This document shows, in pieces, positions 45,951 to 57,952 of a stretch of DNA of 64,000 bases; within the stretch, counting starts at the first letter, position 1, and the number at the start of each line of letters is the position of its first letter. The notes under the pieces are model-generated. The model was not told where the DNA came from and ran no database searches. It worked only from the letters and a program-made list of their open reading frames with translations. Both the position numbers and the translations under genes were made by a program. The DNA lies in assembly GCF_030272615.1 (NCBI RefSeq), contig NC_081409.1:238913832-238977831 (forward strand). Direction: 5' to 3'. The DNA comes from Cryptomeria japonica (lineage: Eukaryota > Streptophyta > Pinopsida > Cupressales > Cupressaceae).

Positions 45951-47495
45951 TCACATTTGACATTCCTTACATACCGGATTATAGGGCTTCACAATCTTAG
46001 GTATATCTCTAACAACCTTAGTTGAATTGATCTTTACAATGCAATCAAAATTCACATGACACAACCTCTTATACCATAGCCAACTCTCATCAACTTGTGC
46101 AATCAAACATGTCTTCTCACCGGAGTTCAAATGAAAGATGTTACCTTTGGTTTGTGTACTGGTTGCAATCTCCAAACCAGATCTGTTGATGATTTTGCAT
46201 TTTCCATCCTTGAACTGTAATTGAAATCCCTTATCCACCAACTGTCCTACACTCAAAATATTATGCCTTAAACCTTCAACATAATAAACATTATCAATGT
46301 TATGCTTACCATTCAATGATATAGTTCCTCTTCCTTCAATCATGCATGCTTTGTCATCTCCAAATCTAATCAAACCACCATCAAATTCTTGCAAAGATAG
46401 AAACTTCCTTTTATCTCCAATCATATGATGTGAGCATCCATTGTCTATCACCCATTCATCCTTGTCTTCAATTTTAGCAGCAAGGGCCTTTTCCTCATTT
46501 TTAATAACACGTGTCAGAGCATCTTCCTTGATAGCCAAAAACACCCATTCCATTCCCCTATTGGATCCACTAGCTGAATCTTTTGTCGGTTTATCATCAT
46601 AATTGGTCACACCTTCCTCATCTGGATGGTAACATGATTTGTCTTTGTTCCTCCTGTACTTATGCTTGCTCTGATAATCATAGTTAGACCTACAAGATCT
46701 TCTATCTTTTTCTTCAAATCTTGAATTCCTTTCAAGACATCTAGATGAAAAATGACCTATCTTATTACATGCAAAACATTTAAAAGGTGATTTTCCTTCA
46801 TACTTACTTCCTGTTGGACCTTTAGGTACTCTTCTAGCAAATAGGGCTTCAAATTTCTCAAACTCATCATCTTCTTTCCTCATTTCCTCCAGTTCCTTCG
46901 CATATAAAGCTTTCCAATCCCTCTTGCATGTGGATGATGCAGATGTATGAAAAGCAAATTCAGTCTTTGCAGCTGCTTGAGGACCAAAATTTTCAAACTC
47001 AAAAGCAGATAACTTTCCAACCAAAGTATCCCTGTTAAAAGAAGTGTTAGCCATTATTCTCCGCTCATTAATTGCAGTAGCCTTCATCTTGTAAGTCGGT
47101 GGCAAAGCTCTCAATACTTTAGAAACAATCTCATCTTCACTCAGAGATCCACCACAGGACTGAATTCTCATAACAATTTCATTAACTCTTTCTATAAAAG
47201 TAGTAATTATTTCATCTTCCATCTTCAGATTCTCATACCTCACCCGGCAACCATCAAATTTAGCAATTTTAATGGTAGGGTCACCTTCATTCAGATCCTC
47301 CAACTTATCCCATATAACCTTCGCAGATGATTGGTCAGTTAATCCCATTATTTGTTGATTAGAAAGTGTACTCAAGAGTGCTTCGCTATCTCTACAATCA
47401 TTTTCAATGTTCTTATCCAAGTTTGTTGCAGGAGGATTGCCAGATTCTGAAAGGAGTATAGCCTTTCTCCATGATCTCCCAAATCTCTTTCCCAA
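45951..47495 (-). pseudogene. Copia gag, protease and GAG-pre-integrase region
   Basis: An open frame of 514 codons is the longest surviving part of the element. Residues about 40-180 form the UBN2-type gag domain (QQIMGLTDQSSAKVIWDKL, LRALPPTYKMKA). The CCHC knuckle is at residues 240-253 (CFACNKIGHFSSRC). The protease site reads WVIDNGCSHHM at 349-357, so the usual DSG or DTG is DNG and the enzyme is probably inactive. The GAG-pre-integrase domain (LWYKRLCHVNFDCI) ends at CKECQM. The true gag start may lie further upstream, since the frame opens at MGKRFGRSW after a likely frameshift near 47500. Confidence 0.88.
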
Positions 47496-47644
47496 TACAT
47501 CTCAAATGAGTCTCCATCTAAATCTTCCATACCCTGTAATTTGTTGAATAAAGATTAGGGGTTTCTCTCCGAAAAACAGATGCAATTAAACTATTAGTTA
47601 CCATAGGATCTTCCTCAAGTGATTAAGTTTCTGCAAAGAGAACC

Positions 47645-47657
47645 AAGCTCTTATACT
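47645..47657 (-). promoter_or_regulatory. Worn tRNA-Met primer binding site
   Basis: The coding strand reads agtataagagctt beside the LTR end, a degraded form of tggtatcagagc. Confidence 0.65.
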
Positions 47658-47659
47658 AA

Positions 47660-48615
47660 TTGATAGGATAACCGGTGGACAATTGAGAGGGGGGGGTGAA
47701 TCAGATGTCAACAAATTATAAAACTTTAAGCACACAAAGCCTTTTACCAGAATGCATAAACCAAATATCAAAATAGCAGATATAACAATTAAGCACAAAC
47801 ATATATCATAGAACAATTACCAACCATCCATAACACATAACATCGAGATTTGTACCTAGAAAACCCGGTAAAGGGAAAAACCACGGTGGGAAGCCTACCC
47901 ACAATCAGATAATACTTCTGCAGCAAGTATGTGATTACAATAAGAGGGACCTGCACATGTACGAAAGCCAACAGCCTAGAGGGCACTGCTCATCACAAAA
48001 GGAGCCTCACTGACTAGAAAACAAATTCAGACTACAATCCAGAACGATGAGTGAACTACAAAAATAGCATCTCCTATGCCTGAGTACAGTTCTGGTTAAG
48101 CTCAATACCGAAGGTCTTAAAACCTCTTACACAAACCCAATTCGATCACCTATGATTGACCTAAACCTCTGCATATGATTACAACTTTATTCGCACACAG
48201 ATAATCTAATAACCCATACCATGACCTGAAAAGATATCTTACATCATATTTATACCAACCCGGGACCTAAACAATTAGGTCTGCCACCTAAAAGATAATA
48301 CAATATATATGTTACATAATCCCGCAAACCAATGATAAACCAAGTCGTCCTAAGACGAAAAAAACATAAACCAAACAATAAATTCAACCAGTGACGCATC
48401 AAGAGCATCAACCAACACGTTACATAAACCGGTCTATAACCTAGCAAAATAACACTAGACCAAGGTCACCATAAACTAAATGAAACACCACGAACAACTA
48501 GAACACGAACATGATAACCATCAACATCCTGATAACCTTCTAGAAGTCGCACCAACACCACTTATCAGATTCATCAAAAGTTCGTCATCTAAGAACTCCC
48601 GGTAAAACCCTTGGT
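47660..48615 (-). repeat. 5' LTR of the first Copia element, outer end missing
   Basis: It aligns with the LTR at 41828 from TGATAGGATAACCGG to about gtaaaaccctt, then breaks off at 48615, so about 250 bp of U3 are gone. It directly abuts the LINE 3' flank. Confidence 0.85.
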
Positions 48616-49418
48616 TATGAAGTTACTTTTGTACTTAGACTCAACGTTAAATTTTTATGTTGATCGACGGTGATAGGTTTCTAGTTTTTTAGTCACAATG
48701 TTATGTCATCGAGGTTACGTCGGTCACCTACCCTCTTTCCTAGTAACTTGTTTGTCTAGTGAGTGAATGATTGAGTGTTAATGATGTCCATGAGACCCAA
48801 CGGCCTAAGGGACCCACAAGTTCAAATTATCGTAGTTTTAAATTCTTTTCCATGCTGGATCTTCTCTTGTGAATCTTGATTAAGAGGTTTGTTGTTTTCT
48901 GAAGTCTTGACTCTTCACAAAGCTCATTCAGACTGTCTACTTTTAATTCATTACCAAACTGGTTGTGAATGTCTTCATATGTTGTACACTCCACAATAAA
49001 ATGCCATTTTGTTTCTACTCTCCTCTTGTTGCAAAACATCCATGTTCTTTCTTCCCACTTTTCTTTAGGTACCTTCCATCTACTAGTTTCACATCTCAAA
49101 TGGCTAGATCCAGTCCTTAATTGTGCAATTAGAATTTTGGCCTTACCATTGATCGCAGATCTCAAATATTATTTTTCCTCATGTGCCCAAGTAGGATTGA
49201 ATTCTTTAATATAATACATTTTTTTCTTGCCTAGTTGGTTTATCCACGTGGCATTCCTAAATTTCTCTAAGACCCACTTTTTTATCTCCTATTTACTACT
49301 GGGTCAGTCGTGCAAATTTATGTCCCACTTGTTCATCCGCTTGTCATTTTGTATCATCCAAGTGTTTTTCATACAACTTAAGTTTTCATCAACAATCAAG
49401 ATGGGCCAACCGTGCTTA
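48616..49418 (-). pseudogene. LINE, 3' part (C-terminal zinc-binding RT-associated domain)
   Basis: The minus-strand frame 48827-49165 reads AKILIAQLRTGSSHLRCETS, KWEERTWMFCNKRRVETKWH and FIVECTTYEDIHNQF, the Cys/His-rich zf-RVT region at the end of plant L1-type LINE polyproteins. Upstream on the same strand (49165-49418) LINE sequence continues with one or two stops to the Copia insertion point. The remaining 48616-48826 would be 3' UTR; no poly(A) tail is visible at the border. Confidence 0.75.
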
Positions 49419-50854
49419 TGATGGTATCATGAAATAATAAGGATCTAGTCAACTACTGAGACGGGGGATGAATCAGTAGATAGAAAACTTTATAGACTTT
49501 CACCAAACTCAAAATCAACCTCTCAAGACAAACTCTAAACTGACTGGTTTCAACATTGAACTTCAAATGCAATAATACTGACAAGTTAAATTGGTTGACT
49601 GTTATAACTAACTAACATTAAAACAACTTGAAACTCTTAAAATCTTTTAACTTAACCATTCAAATACTTTACTGACAGTAGTTAAAACGTATTTCGGATT
49701 GTTGTCGGTTGTCATAGCATATCAAAGTAGATTTACTAGTTAAGCAATTCAACCATAGTAAACATAACCACGAAAGCATTCACCACTTGACACAATATTT
49801 TTGACGTGGAAATCCAAATGGGAAAAACCACGGTGGGGATGAATACCCACAAGTATTCTGAACTCTTCTGAAGTTCGCCCTGTTAGGAGCCTAGCCTATT
49901 AAAGCTTTACAAAAAGTCCTGTTAAGAACAGATCCTATTAGGGACCACCTAGTTAAGGGATTGACTATAATGCCCTATTAAAAGCAATAACCTGTTAGGA
50001 GTAACCTTGGTAGAGGGTTTAGAATCCAAGCTAATGGATCACCTGGTAAGAGGATTTGTACAACGAAGCTTGTTAGAGCTTACCCGATTAGGGGATTTGA
50101 CTGTTGTAATTGTTAGAAAACAATAGGGGTTTGCTAATCTATTTGAATAGCACTACACTTGCTTGTTCAGATCCTTTTCGTGCTCCTATCTGCCTTTACA
50201 CAAACTGCAGATACATTATCAAGTTCGGCAACCACTCTCACTCTCAACTACAAATTGCCAACTCTGAAACAAAACAACTCATCGACCTTATAAACAAATC
50301 AACAGGTCGGTAACACAACACAAACCTAAACATCTCATAGAGATTAAACAAATTGGTTCAAGTGTGAGCATTGGATGACATAGCAAATTACATAGAAATC
50401 AATGTACATCATTCAGGATATTCTTGATTGCTCCTTGATCACCTCTTCATCGAACTTTGTAACTCATCACGCAGTTCGCATTACATGCAATGAACTTGCT
50501 CATTCCCAAGACAAAAACTGTTATCTGTATGTGCCATGAATCATTTAAAACATTCCTCATTCAACATGCATACGTGTCATAATCTTTGTTGTTCATCATT
50601 TGATCATAATCTGCTTCATCTCCATCAGTTAGGGTTTGGTCTCATCTACGGGTAGGGTTATCGGTTCATCTCACCATTTCATAAGAAATATTGGTTTCCA
50701 ATACAAACTCTCCTACTGGTTGCATTGCCCTTTGCTAGCTCTTCCTACCGGTTGCAAGACAACATTATAACAATATCATTACAACATCATTACCGGTTAA
50801 TTCAAATAAATGACATAACATTTCATCAATGCAATCTTCATGCAAATGCCAACA
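49419..50854 (-). repeat. 3' LTR of the second Copia element (1436 bp)
   Basis: Plus strand TGATGGTATCATG to GCAAATGCCAACA. It is highly similar to 53523-54967 throughout, with scattered substitutions and a few small indels. Confidence 0.92.
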
Positions 50855-50868
50855 ATCTCCCCCTTTGG
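50855..50868 (-). promoter_or_regulatory. Polypurine tract of the second Copia element
   Basis: Coding strand ccaaagggggagat, abutting the LTR. Confidence 0.85.
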
Positions 50869-51154
50869 AATCAATGGCAATACAAATATCAATACCCTTG
50901 ATTGTGATGATGTGTGTGGGAATCCTGGTTTACATTTTACCACAATTAGACAATACTCCTCATAGTCTTATAGTTCTTCTCCCCCTTTGACAACAATGTC
51001 AAAGTGAAAGTAAAAACATGCAATGTCAAACTTCATTGTTCAGCATCATCAACCTACAACTTGATGCTCCTTCTGTGGAATAACTTCCACTCAACACATA
51101 TCCTGTTGTAAAATTCTGCAAGTAGCTCTGGGACTGATGTATTCTACATCATGC

Positions 51155-51960
51155 TCAATTGACCTCATGTAGGGGTACAACCCCTAGATGACCTCTAAGA
51201 TACTCAAAAGTAGTCTTAGGCAGAGTTTTACTAAAGATATCTGCAAGCTGCTCCTTGGTAGAAACATGCTCCAATATCACATCTTTACTCTGCACTTTTT
51301 CTCTCAAGAAATGATACTTCAATTCAATATGCTTGGTTCTAGCATGCATCGTCACGTTCTTTGAAATATTTATGGCACTGGTGTTATCGCATAAGATCTT
51401 TACCGGTTTTGTAAACTTCATATTGAATCCTTCCAGAATGTGTTTCATCCAGATAGCGTGGGTACAGTTCATATAGGCTGCAACATACTCAACTTCAACA
51501 GTAGACTGAGATATACAACTCTACTTCTTGCTACTCCAAGTTACAAGTCTTCCTCCGAAACAAATGATCCACTGGTTGTGTTTTTTCTATCATCAACATT
51601 ACCTGGCTAGTCTACATCTGTATACACCTTCAAATCAAAGTTTCTTTCATATGGATACCATAAACCATACTCAATAGTACCTTTCAAATATATGAATATT
51701 CTCTTGGTTGCTATCAGGTGTGTCTCTTTTGGATTCTTCTGAAATCTAGCAACTAGACCAACTGCATGAGCTATATTTGGTTTGTTGTGAACAACATAGT
51801 GCAAATTCCCTATCATTGACCCGTACACTTTTTCATCAACAGATTTGGCTTCATCTTCCTTAGACAGTTTACAACCTGTAACCATTGGTGTCCCAACTAG
51901 TTTATAGTCACTCATTCCAAATGTCTTTAACAACTCTTTCACATATTTAGACTGTGTGAT
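51155..51960 (-). pseudogene. Copia RNase H region (second element)
   Basis: Two frames, 51607-51942 (YKLVGTPMVTGCKLSK, GSMIGNLHYVVHNKPNIAHA) and 51155-51472 (VKILCDNTSAINISKN, KHIELKYHFLREKVQ, EQLADIFSKTL), cover the connection and RNase H domains. They are separated by a broken stretch near 51480-51600. The C-terminal landmark LADIFSKTL is intact. Confidence 0.88.
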
Positions 51961-53202
51961 AAAAATACCTCTTCATCTGTTGAGTTTGCAAGCCTGTGAA
52001 GTTTTTTATTTCTCCCACTAGAGACATTTCAAACTCATTTTTCATTTCATTTGCAAAGACATTGCTCATGTCATCATTGCCTCCAAATATGATATCATCT
52101 ACAAACAGCTCACTCACCAGTATCTTATCTCCTACATATTTGAGATATATGTTGATGTCTTCACTGGTTCTCTGAAAAAACCTATCTTCATCAGATGTGA
52201 ATGTAGCCTCTCATACCATGCTCTTGGTGCTTGCTTCAAACCATATAGTGCCTTGTACATTTTGCATACCATATCTTTAGAATCAGTCAAAGCATAACCA
52301 TCTGGCTGCTCAATGTACACTTCTTGCGGTATCCCATTCAGAAATGTTGACTTCACATCCATCTGATATAGTTTGAATCCCTTATGTGTTGCAAAAGCAA
52401 GTAAAGTCTTGACACCTTCCAGTATAGCAACTAGTTCAAAAGTCTCACCATAGTCTTCTCCTTCTTGTGCATAACCTTTGCAAACCAATCTAGCTTTGTT
52501 TCGGACTACTACTCCATCTTCATTCAGTTTATTCCCGAATACCCATTTAGCACCTATCACATTTTTATTCACCAGTCTGGGTACTAGGGTCCATGTGTTG
52601 TTCTTCTCAATTTGATCAAGCTCCTCCTTCATAGCTTTGATCCTGTGATCATCTCCAAATGCTTCCTTAGCAGTTCTAGGCTCAATAGTGGAGATCATGC
52701 AAGAATTATCTCTAATTCTTCTTCTAGTTAGCACTCCAGCCTCTTTATCTCCAATAATTTGGTCAAGATTATGATTGAGTCTCACATACCTCAGAATAAC
52801 ATGATCATTATTTTCAGGTTCTTCTTCATTATTATCATCATCTTCTTCTGATTCTACATGTTCCATTTGAACTGGTACAACAACATTCTCTTTAACAATT
52901 TTAGGTTTCACCGGTTCTGGCTCCAAAAACAGAATGCAAGGATCTTCTTCCTTTTTTCTCCACACCGGTTTCCCCCGAGACTTCAAGATACTCATCCACT
53001 CGAACATCGGCACTTTCAATGATTCTTTGTGTTCAGTTGTTGTAACATTTGTAGCCCTTACTCTAGGTGGAGTAACCAAGAAATATACCTTCATCACTCT
53101 AAGCCTCAAAATTGCTAACATAGTCACCTCTCTTAATAAAACTTTTACTGCCAAAAATCTTAAAATAACTGACATTAGGTGATCTACCATACCAGTCTTC
53201 AT
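51961..53202 (-). pseudogene. Copia reverse transcriptase (second element)
   Basis: The frame 52132-53202 reads an acidic linker (ESEEDDDNNEEEPENND), then NNTWTLVPRLVNKNVIGAKW, ARLVCKGYAQEGEDYGETF, YQMDVKSTFLNG and YKALYGLKQAPRAWY. The FVDDIIFGG active-site box follows in another frame near 52085-52110. The frameshift just before it, near 52140, would stop translation. The linker is joined directly to integrase-derived sequence. Confidence 0.88.
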
Positions 53203-53452
53203 AAGGAGTCTCTAGACCATGGACATCAACATACTTTGCATCAGACAAAGAACTGGTAATAGCCTCCAGTGCTTGATTGTTTTCTTGTTGCTCTTTCTTT
53301 TGATCATCAGACATAGTCCCACTAGGTGCAACATATTGAGTAACAACATGTTCCCAGTATTGACTTCCAAGACTTTTGATATAGATTTTCATTACATCAC
53401 TCCATATCCTATAGTTCTCTCTATTAAACTTCAAACCTTCCTTCTTCATCAT
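53099..53452 (-). pseudogene. In-frame fusion of gag N-terminus to integrase C-terminus
   Basis: A 117-codon frame starts with the Copia gag N-terminus (KFNRENYRIWSDVMKIYIKS, ALEAITSSLSDAKYVDVHGL) and then passes without a break into the integrase C-terminal landmark (TPYEDWYGRSPNVSYFKIFG). In complete elements these lie over 2 kb apart. The join at LETPYE is where gag typically has LET-AYE and integrase has KTPYE, so deletion at short homology is likely. The frame ends at VSNFEA near 53099. Confidence 0.85.
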
Positions 53453-53508
53453 GTTCTACAAGATCTTTACCTCAAGCTATAAGGCTTAGACCTTAGAGGG
53501 CCTGAAAT

Positions 53509-53520
53509 GCTATGATACCA
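53509..53520 (-). promoter_or_regulatory. tRNA-Met primer binding site of the second Copia element
   Basis: Coding strand tggtatcatagc, two bases from the LTR end, with one change from tggtatcagagc. Confidence 0.8.
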
Positions 53521-53522
53521 AT

Positions 53523-54967
53523 TGATGGTATGATGAAAGAATAAGGATCCGGTCAACTACTGAGAGGGGGCTGGTGAATCAGTAGATAGAAAAGTTTATA
53601 GACTTTCACCAAACTCAAAATCAACCTCTCAAGACAAACTCTAAACTGATTGGTTTCAACACTCAACTTCAAATGCAATAATACTAACAAGTTAAACCGG
53701 TTGACTGTTATAACTAACTAACAGTAAAACAACTTGAAACTCTTAAAACCTTTTAACTTACCCATTCAAATACTTTACTGACAATAGTTAAAACATATTT
53801 TAGATTGTTGTTGGTTGTCATAACATATCAAAGTGGATTTAGCAGTTAAGCAATTCAACCATAGTAAGCATAACCACAAAAACATTCACCACTTGACACA
53901 ATATTTTTGACGTGGAAACCCAAATGGGAAAAACCACGGTGGGGATGAATACCCACAAGTATTCTGAACTCTTTTGAAGTTCGCCCTGTTAGGAGCCTAG
54001 CCTGTTAAAGCTTTACAAAAAGTCATGTTAAGAACATATCCTGTTAGGGACCACCCGGTTAAGGGATTGACTATAATGCCCTATTAAAAGCAATACCCTG
54101 TTAGGAATAACCTCGGTAGAGGGTTTAGAATCCAAGCTAATGGATCACCTAGTTAGAGGATTTGTACAACAAAGCTTGTTAGAGCTTACCCGGTTAGGGG
54201 ATTTGACCATTGTAATTGTTAGAAAACAATAGGGGTTTGTTGATCTATTTGAATAGCACTACACTTGATTGTTCAGATCCTTTTCATACTCCTATCTGCC
54301 TTTACAAAAATTGCAGATACATTATCAGGTTCGGCAACCACTCTCTCACTCTCAACTACAAATTGCCAACTCTGAAACAAAACAACTCATCGACCTTATA
54401 AACAAATCAACAGATTGGTAACAAAACTCAAACCTAAACATCTCATAGAGATTACAAACAAATCGGTTCAAGTATGACTGTTGGATTACATAGAAAATTA
54501 CATAAAAATCAATCCACATCATTCAAGATATCATTGACCACTCCTTGATCACTGCTTCATCGAACTTTGTAACTCATCACGTGGTTTGCATTACATGCAA
54601 TGTACTTGCTCATTCCCAAGACAAAAGTTGTTATCTCTATGTGTCATGAATCATTTAAATCATTCCTCATTCAACATACATACGTGTCATAATCTTTGTC
54701 GTTCACCATTTGATCATAATCTGTTTCAACTCCATTAGTTAGGGTTTGGTCTCATCTACAGGTAGGGTTACCGGTTCATCTCACCATTTCATAAGCAATA
54801 TCGGTTTCCAATACAAACTCTCCTACCGGTTGCATTACCCTTTGCTAGCTCTTCCTACCGGTTGCAAGACAACATTATAACAACATCATTACAACATCAT
54901 TACCTGTTAATTGACATCAATGACAACATAACATTTCATCAATGCAATCTTCATGCAAATGCCAACA
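53523..54967 (-). repeat. 5' LTR of the second Copia element (1445 bp)
   Basis: Plus strand TGATGGTATGATG to GCAAATGCCAACA; pairs with 49419-50854. Confidence 0.92.
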
Positions 54968-55645
54968 ACTTATCCATACATTCCACCTTTTTTAAGTAGC
55001 ATAACAACCGAATGACCACCAAAGCCTCAATTGGGTAAATACTAACTTCAGCCAAAAGGATCTCATATGGTATTATTGATTTGACTTTGAGGCTGGTAGT
55101 GATTAGATGCTTTTGTATTCTCTCTATTTGTCTCCATTTGAGGCTTGGCATGTCATTCCCCCAAACCTCACACCCATAAGGATAACCGGAACCACTAACA
55201 AACTGAAAAGAGTTTTCTTAGTCTTCCAATCGCACAACTCAATTTTCCTACATATGTTTTGAAGAAGGTATAAAGCTCTCCAACCCCCTTGTATCCTTTT
55301 TTATCTACATGTTTCCCAATTGAGCTTATTGTGGAAGTCGATTCCTAAGTACTTGTATTCAACTACTACCTCCAAGGGGCTGCCCTAGAATATAAAGTCA
55401 ACCTATTGTTGCCTCTTTTTCAAAGAAAAGATCATGACCTTGGTCTTGCTGGTATTCACTTGCATCACAACTTCTTGACAAAATAACTCAAGAGCCTTCA
55501 AGTGCTCTCTCAGGCCTTGTGCAGATTTTGCAAAAAGAATAAAATCATTAACATATAAAAGCAATTTCACCACGTATCCCGCCAACTAGATACCTTCCCC
55601 ATTTGAATTGTTTAACCACTCTTCAAGTTTATCAATATATAAGCC
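54968..55645 (-). pseudogene. LINE, reverse transcriptase part
   Basis: The minus strand reads LYIDKLEEWLNNSNGEGI (about 55590-55640), then GYVVKLLLYVNDFILFAKSA (55403-55585), where the active-site YADD of LINE RT has become YVND, then QVNTSKTKVMIFSLKKRQQ. After stops it continues through 54951-55151 (IIPYEILLAEVSIYPIEALV) to the Copia insertion at MDK. The start of RT, the endonuclease and ORF1 are missing: the LINE is cut at about 55645. Confidence 0.8.
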
Positions 55646-56153
55646 AAAGATGTCAGAGCCTAGTCACGCCCTTAACGTTTCGTAGTGATGACATGTGTCT
55701 AGGTGGAGCCCAATATAGAGCAAGACTTAGTGAAGGTTCATAAAGGGCTTGACTAATGGTGCACATTCAAACATGGTAAACGGTTACAAATATGAAATAT
55801 GCTTGCATACGAATGAAGATTAATAGCAAAGTGACTATAGTAGCTAAGGTGATAATTGTTACAAGCCATTATAAGCATCTACATGACTATTTCATTCCAC
55901 CAAATTACTTTCATCTGATAGATTGTCTAAATTGAGCTTTGAGTGAAGTTCAGAGAAAATTAGGGGTTTTCACGAGCGACATAGAGCTAAGTTGAATGTG
56001 ACTTGTGAAATGGTAAATTTCTTAGTTTGCTATCATCTTCTTGGTCAAAATTGCATGTCCAACTGAATTGTGACCAAGAGGAGTGGGCTAGGTAGTGTTT
56101 CAGCCAGTTTAGCAAGACCCTAGTTGGGGAGTGTAAAACCCTAGCCTGTCAAA
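55646..56153 (+). other. Leader-like DNA beginning with a primer-site-like motif
   Basis: At the LINE border the sequence reads tgtcagagcctagtcacg, which resembles the end of a tRNA-Met primer site (tcagagcc). No ORF until the ATG at 56154. This could be the start of an LTR retrotransposon interior whose 5' LTR is missing. Confidence 0.35.
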
Positions 56154-57503
56154 ATGAGTAGAAAGCCTCCCAGGAAGATTGATGAGGACTTGATCAAGCA
56201 ATTGCAAGGTAAAGGAGTTCCATATCTAGTATGTGGGCCTAGAGGACCAAAGGATACGTTATTAAATAACTTGCATGGTGTTAGAGATGCCAAGGTCCCA
56301 AAAGCAAGATGGGATTTATTTCAACATTGGTACCAAAAGAGATGCTCAAAGATTCCTATGACGAATGGGTGGGACCTTTGTTTAGGCAAGCTCGTTGTAC
56401 AAAATGTTTTTGTTGATGTTGATTTCACAAAGGTTTTGGTGCAAAGATATGATGTTGGGTGGAAGGCCATTGTCACTGCAAGAGGCCAAGACATGATAAA
56501 TATAAACAAGTTGCACATCTCAAATTCATTTGGTTTGAATAGAGCCAAATTGTCAACAATTGACTTGAGGCAATTTGAAGAGAATTACAAAGTTAATGAT
56601 AAATTGTATAGGGTCAAGTGGATCCCCAAATTTAAATGGAATGGTGTGGATCGGAAGCCTATTCCTATTTCATAATTTGAGAAGAAGCCCCTCTTTGTTG
56701 ACACCTTTGAAGTTTACTTTGTCAAGACATACCATGGTCTATGTTAGGTGTTGGGTAAAGATGCAAGAGACATGATCCCCATTGGCATGATGTGTATGGC
56801 ACCCAAGATACAAGATGTAATGAAGAATATGTAATTTGGTTTTTGCTCGATATTTAGAAGATAAGAGACATGAAAACTTTATCAAGGCCAAGTCCAATAT
56901 ACCAAAATTTGATTTCATGTGGTATTCACTCATTTGTCACATGCTTTTATGGAGTGGCAAGAATATTTGGGGTCCTAATTGCCATTAAAAGCACAAGATG
57001 GAGAAGAAAGAGACTTGTCGATCCAATGTTGGACCTATATTTAAGGCATGTCTTGCAGGCATTTTGATTTTCGTATATTTAAGTAACATTTTGTTCGGAA
57101 GGTCCTGAGTTATTTTCCACTACCAGAAGTGAGAATCCCTAAGGAGGTCATGAATTTCATTAGGTTTGCAAAGAGAAGGCGAGATCTTGGGATTTCACAT
57201 AATTGGGGAGACTGGTTTCTCCATTCTAAATCAACTACAATTAGGATGTTTGGGACCCTAGTGCAACCTCATATGTTGCCTAAATGTGTACCTCTAAGAA
57301 TTGCTTACCTAGAAGCAATTTGGTAACCAAGTGAGATGGATCATCTTGCTCATAGGAAGCCACATAAGCCCTCACTATTCCCTACACAATGTAGGTTTGC
57401 AGACTTCATAGCCGGGAATAAGGATGGTCTAGATTAGTTGTATTTTGCTTTGAAGACATATAGGATGAGACATGAGGAACAGAGGAATTATGATCCAGAA
57501 GGG

Positions 57504-57639
57504 TTTGTAAGTCATCCGGATTTAGTAGAATTCATGAAAACTTTGTTGATGAGGACATTATCAAAAATTGCACCACCGTTGAGCAAGTGCATGAGAGGAG
57601 AAAAAGGTGGAACATGGTTCAACCAGAAGAAGCAATTAG

Positions 57640-57640
<1 letters not shown>
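57504..57640 (+). repeat. 137 bp direct duplication, left copy
   Basis: From tttgtaagtcatccgg to agaagcaattagga; identical to 63074-63210 except for one base (a versus c in gtcNtccgg). It is followed in both places by a GA microsatellite. Confidence 0.95.

Positions 57641-57718
<78 letters not shown>
57641..57718 (+). repeat. GA microsatellite, about 75 bp
   Basis: Perfect GA run inside the reading frame, encoding alternating Arg and Glu. Confidence 0.97.
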
Positions 57719-57724
<6 letters not shown>

Positions 57725-57911
57725 GAGTTAGAGGGAACAAGAGAGAAATAATGACATAGAGACACTTGGGAAAGGAGGAGATAGATAGAGTGAGAGATTT
57801 GATAGAAAGGAGAGAGACTTGAGAGAAATAGGGAGTAGGGGAGATATAGAGAGACCTGAGAAGTGGATGGAGGGATTGTGAGAGAGAGACCTAGGAGGTG
57901 GAGGTAGGGAA

Positions 57912-57952
<41 letters not shown>

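Larger units (their letters stand above)
41828..48615 (-). mobile_element. Degenerate Copia retrotransposon, minus strand
   Basis: The 3' LTR is 41828-43040 and the 5' LTR is 47660-48615 (cut at its outer end). A polypurine tract adjoins the 3' LTR and a worn primer site adjoins the 5' LTR. Reading leftwards from 47495 come gag, CCHC knuckle, protease, GAG-pre-integrase, integrase, reverse transcriptase and RNase H, the Copia order. Several stops and frameshifts break pol, so it is not competent as it stands. It shares its polypurine tract and R/U5 with the polymerase-less element at 24350-30496. Confidence 0.9.
49419..54967 (-). mobile_element. Copia retrotransposon with both LTRs and a large internal deletion
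   Basis: LTRs are 49419-50854 and 53523-54967; the interior is only about 2.7 kb. A polypurine tract and a primer site are present. Gag is reduced to its first 80 or so residues and fused to the end of integrase; RT and RNase H remain with some frameshifts. The flanking five bases are gctta and actta, a target duplication with one change. The host sequence is a LINE on the same strand, whose frame rejoins across the insertion. Confidence 0.9.
56154..57718 (+). pseudogene. Unrecognised retroelement-like ORF, first part
   Basis: The ATG at 56154 opens 173 codons (MSRKPPRKIDEDLIKQLQGK to GVDRKPIPIS). After a TAA the reading continues in pieces with frameshifts and stops: KKPLFVDTFEVYFVK, PEVRIPKEVMNFIRFAKRRR (57129-57323), then 57438-57718 with SKIAPPLSKCMRGEKGGTWF and an Arg-Glu repeat encoded by the GA microsatellite. 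I recognise no family. The layout and decay suggest the gag-like protein of a retroelement. The frame is continued at 63268, after the interrupting DNA. Confidence 0.5.
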
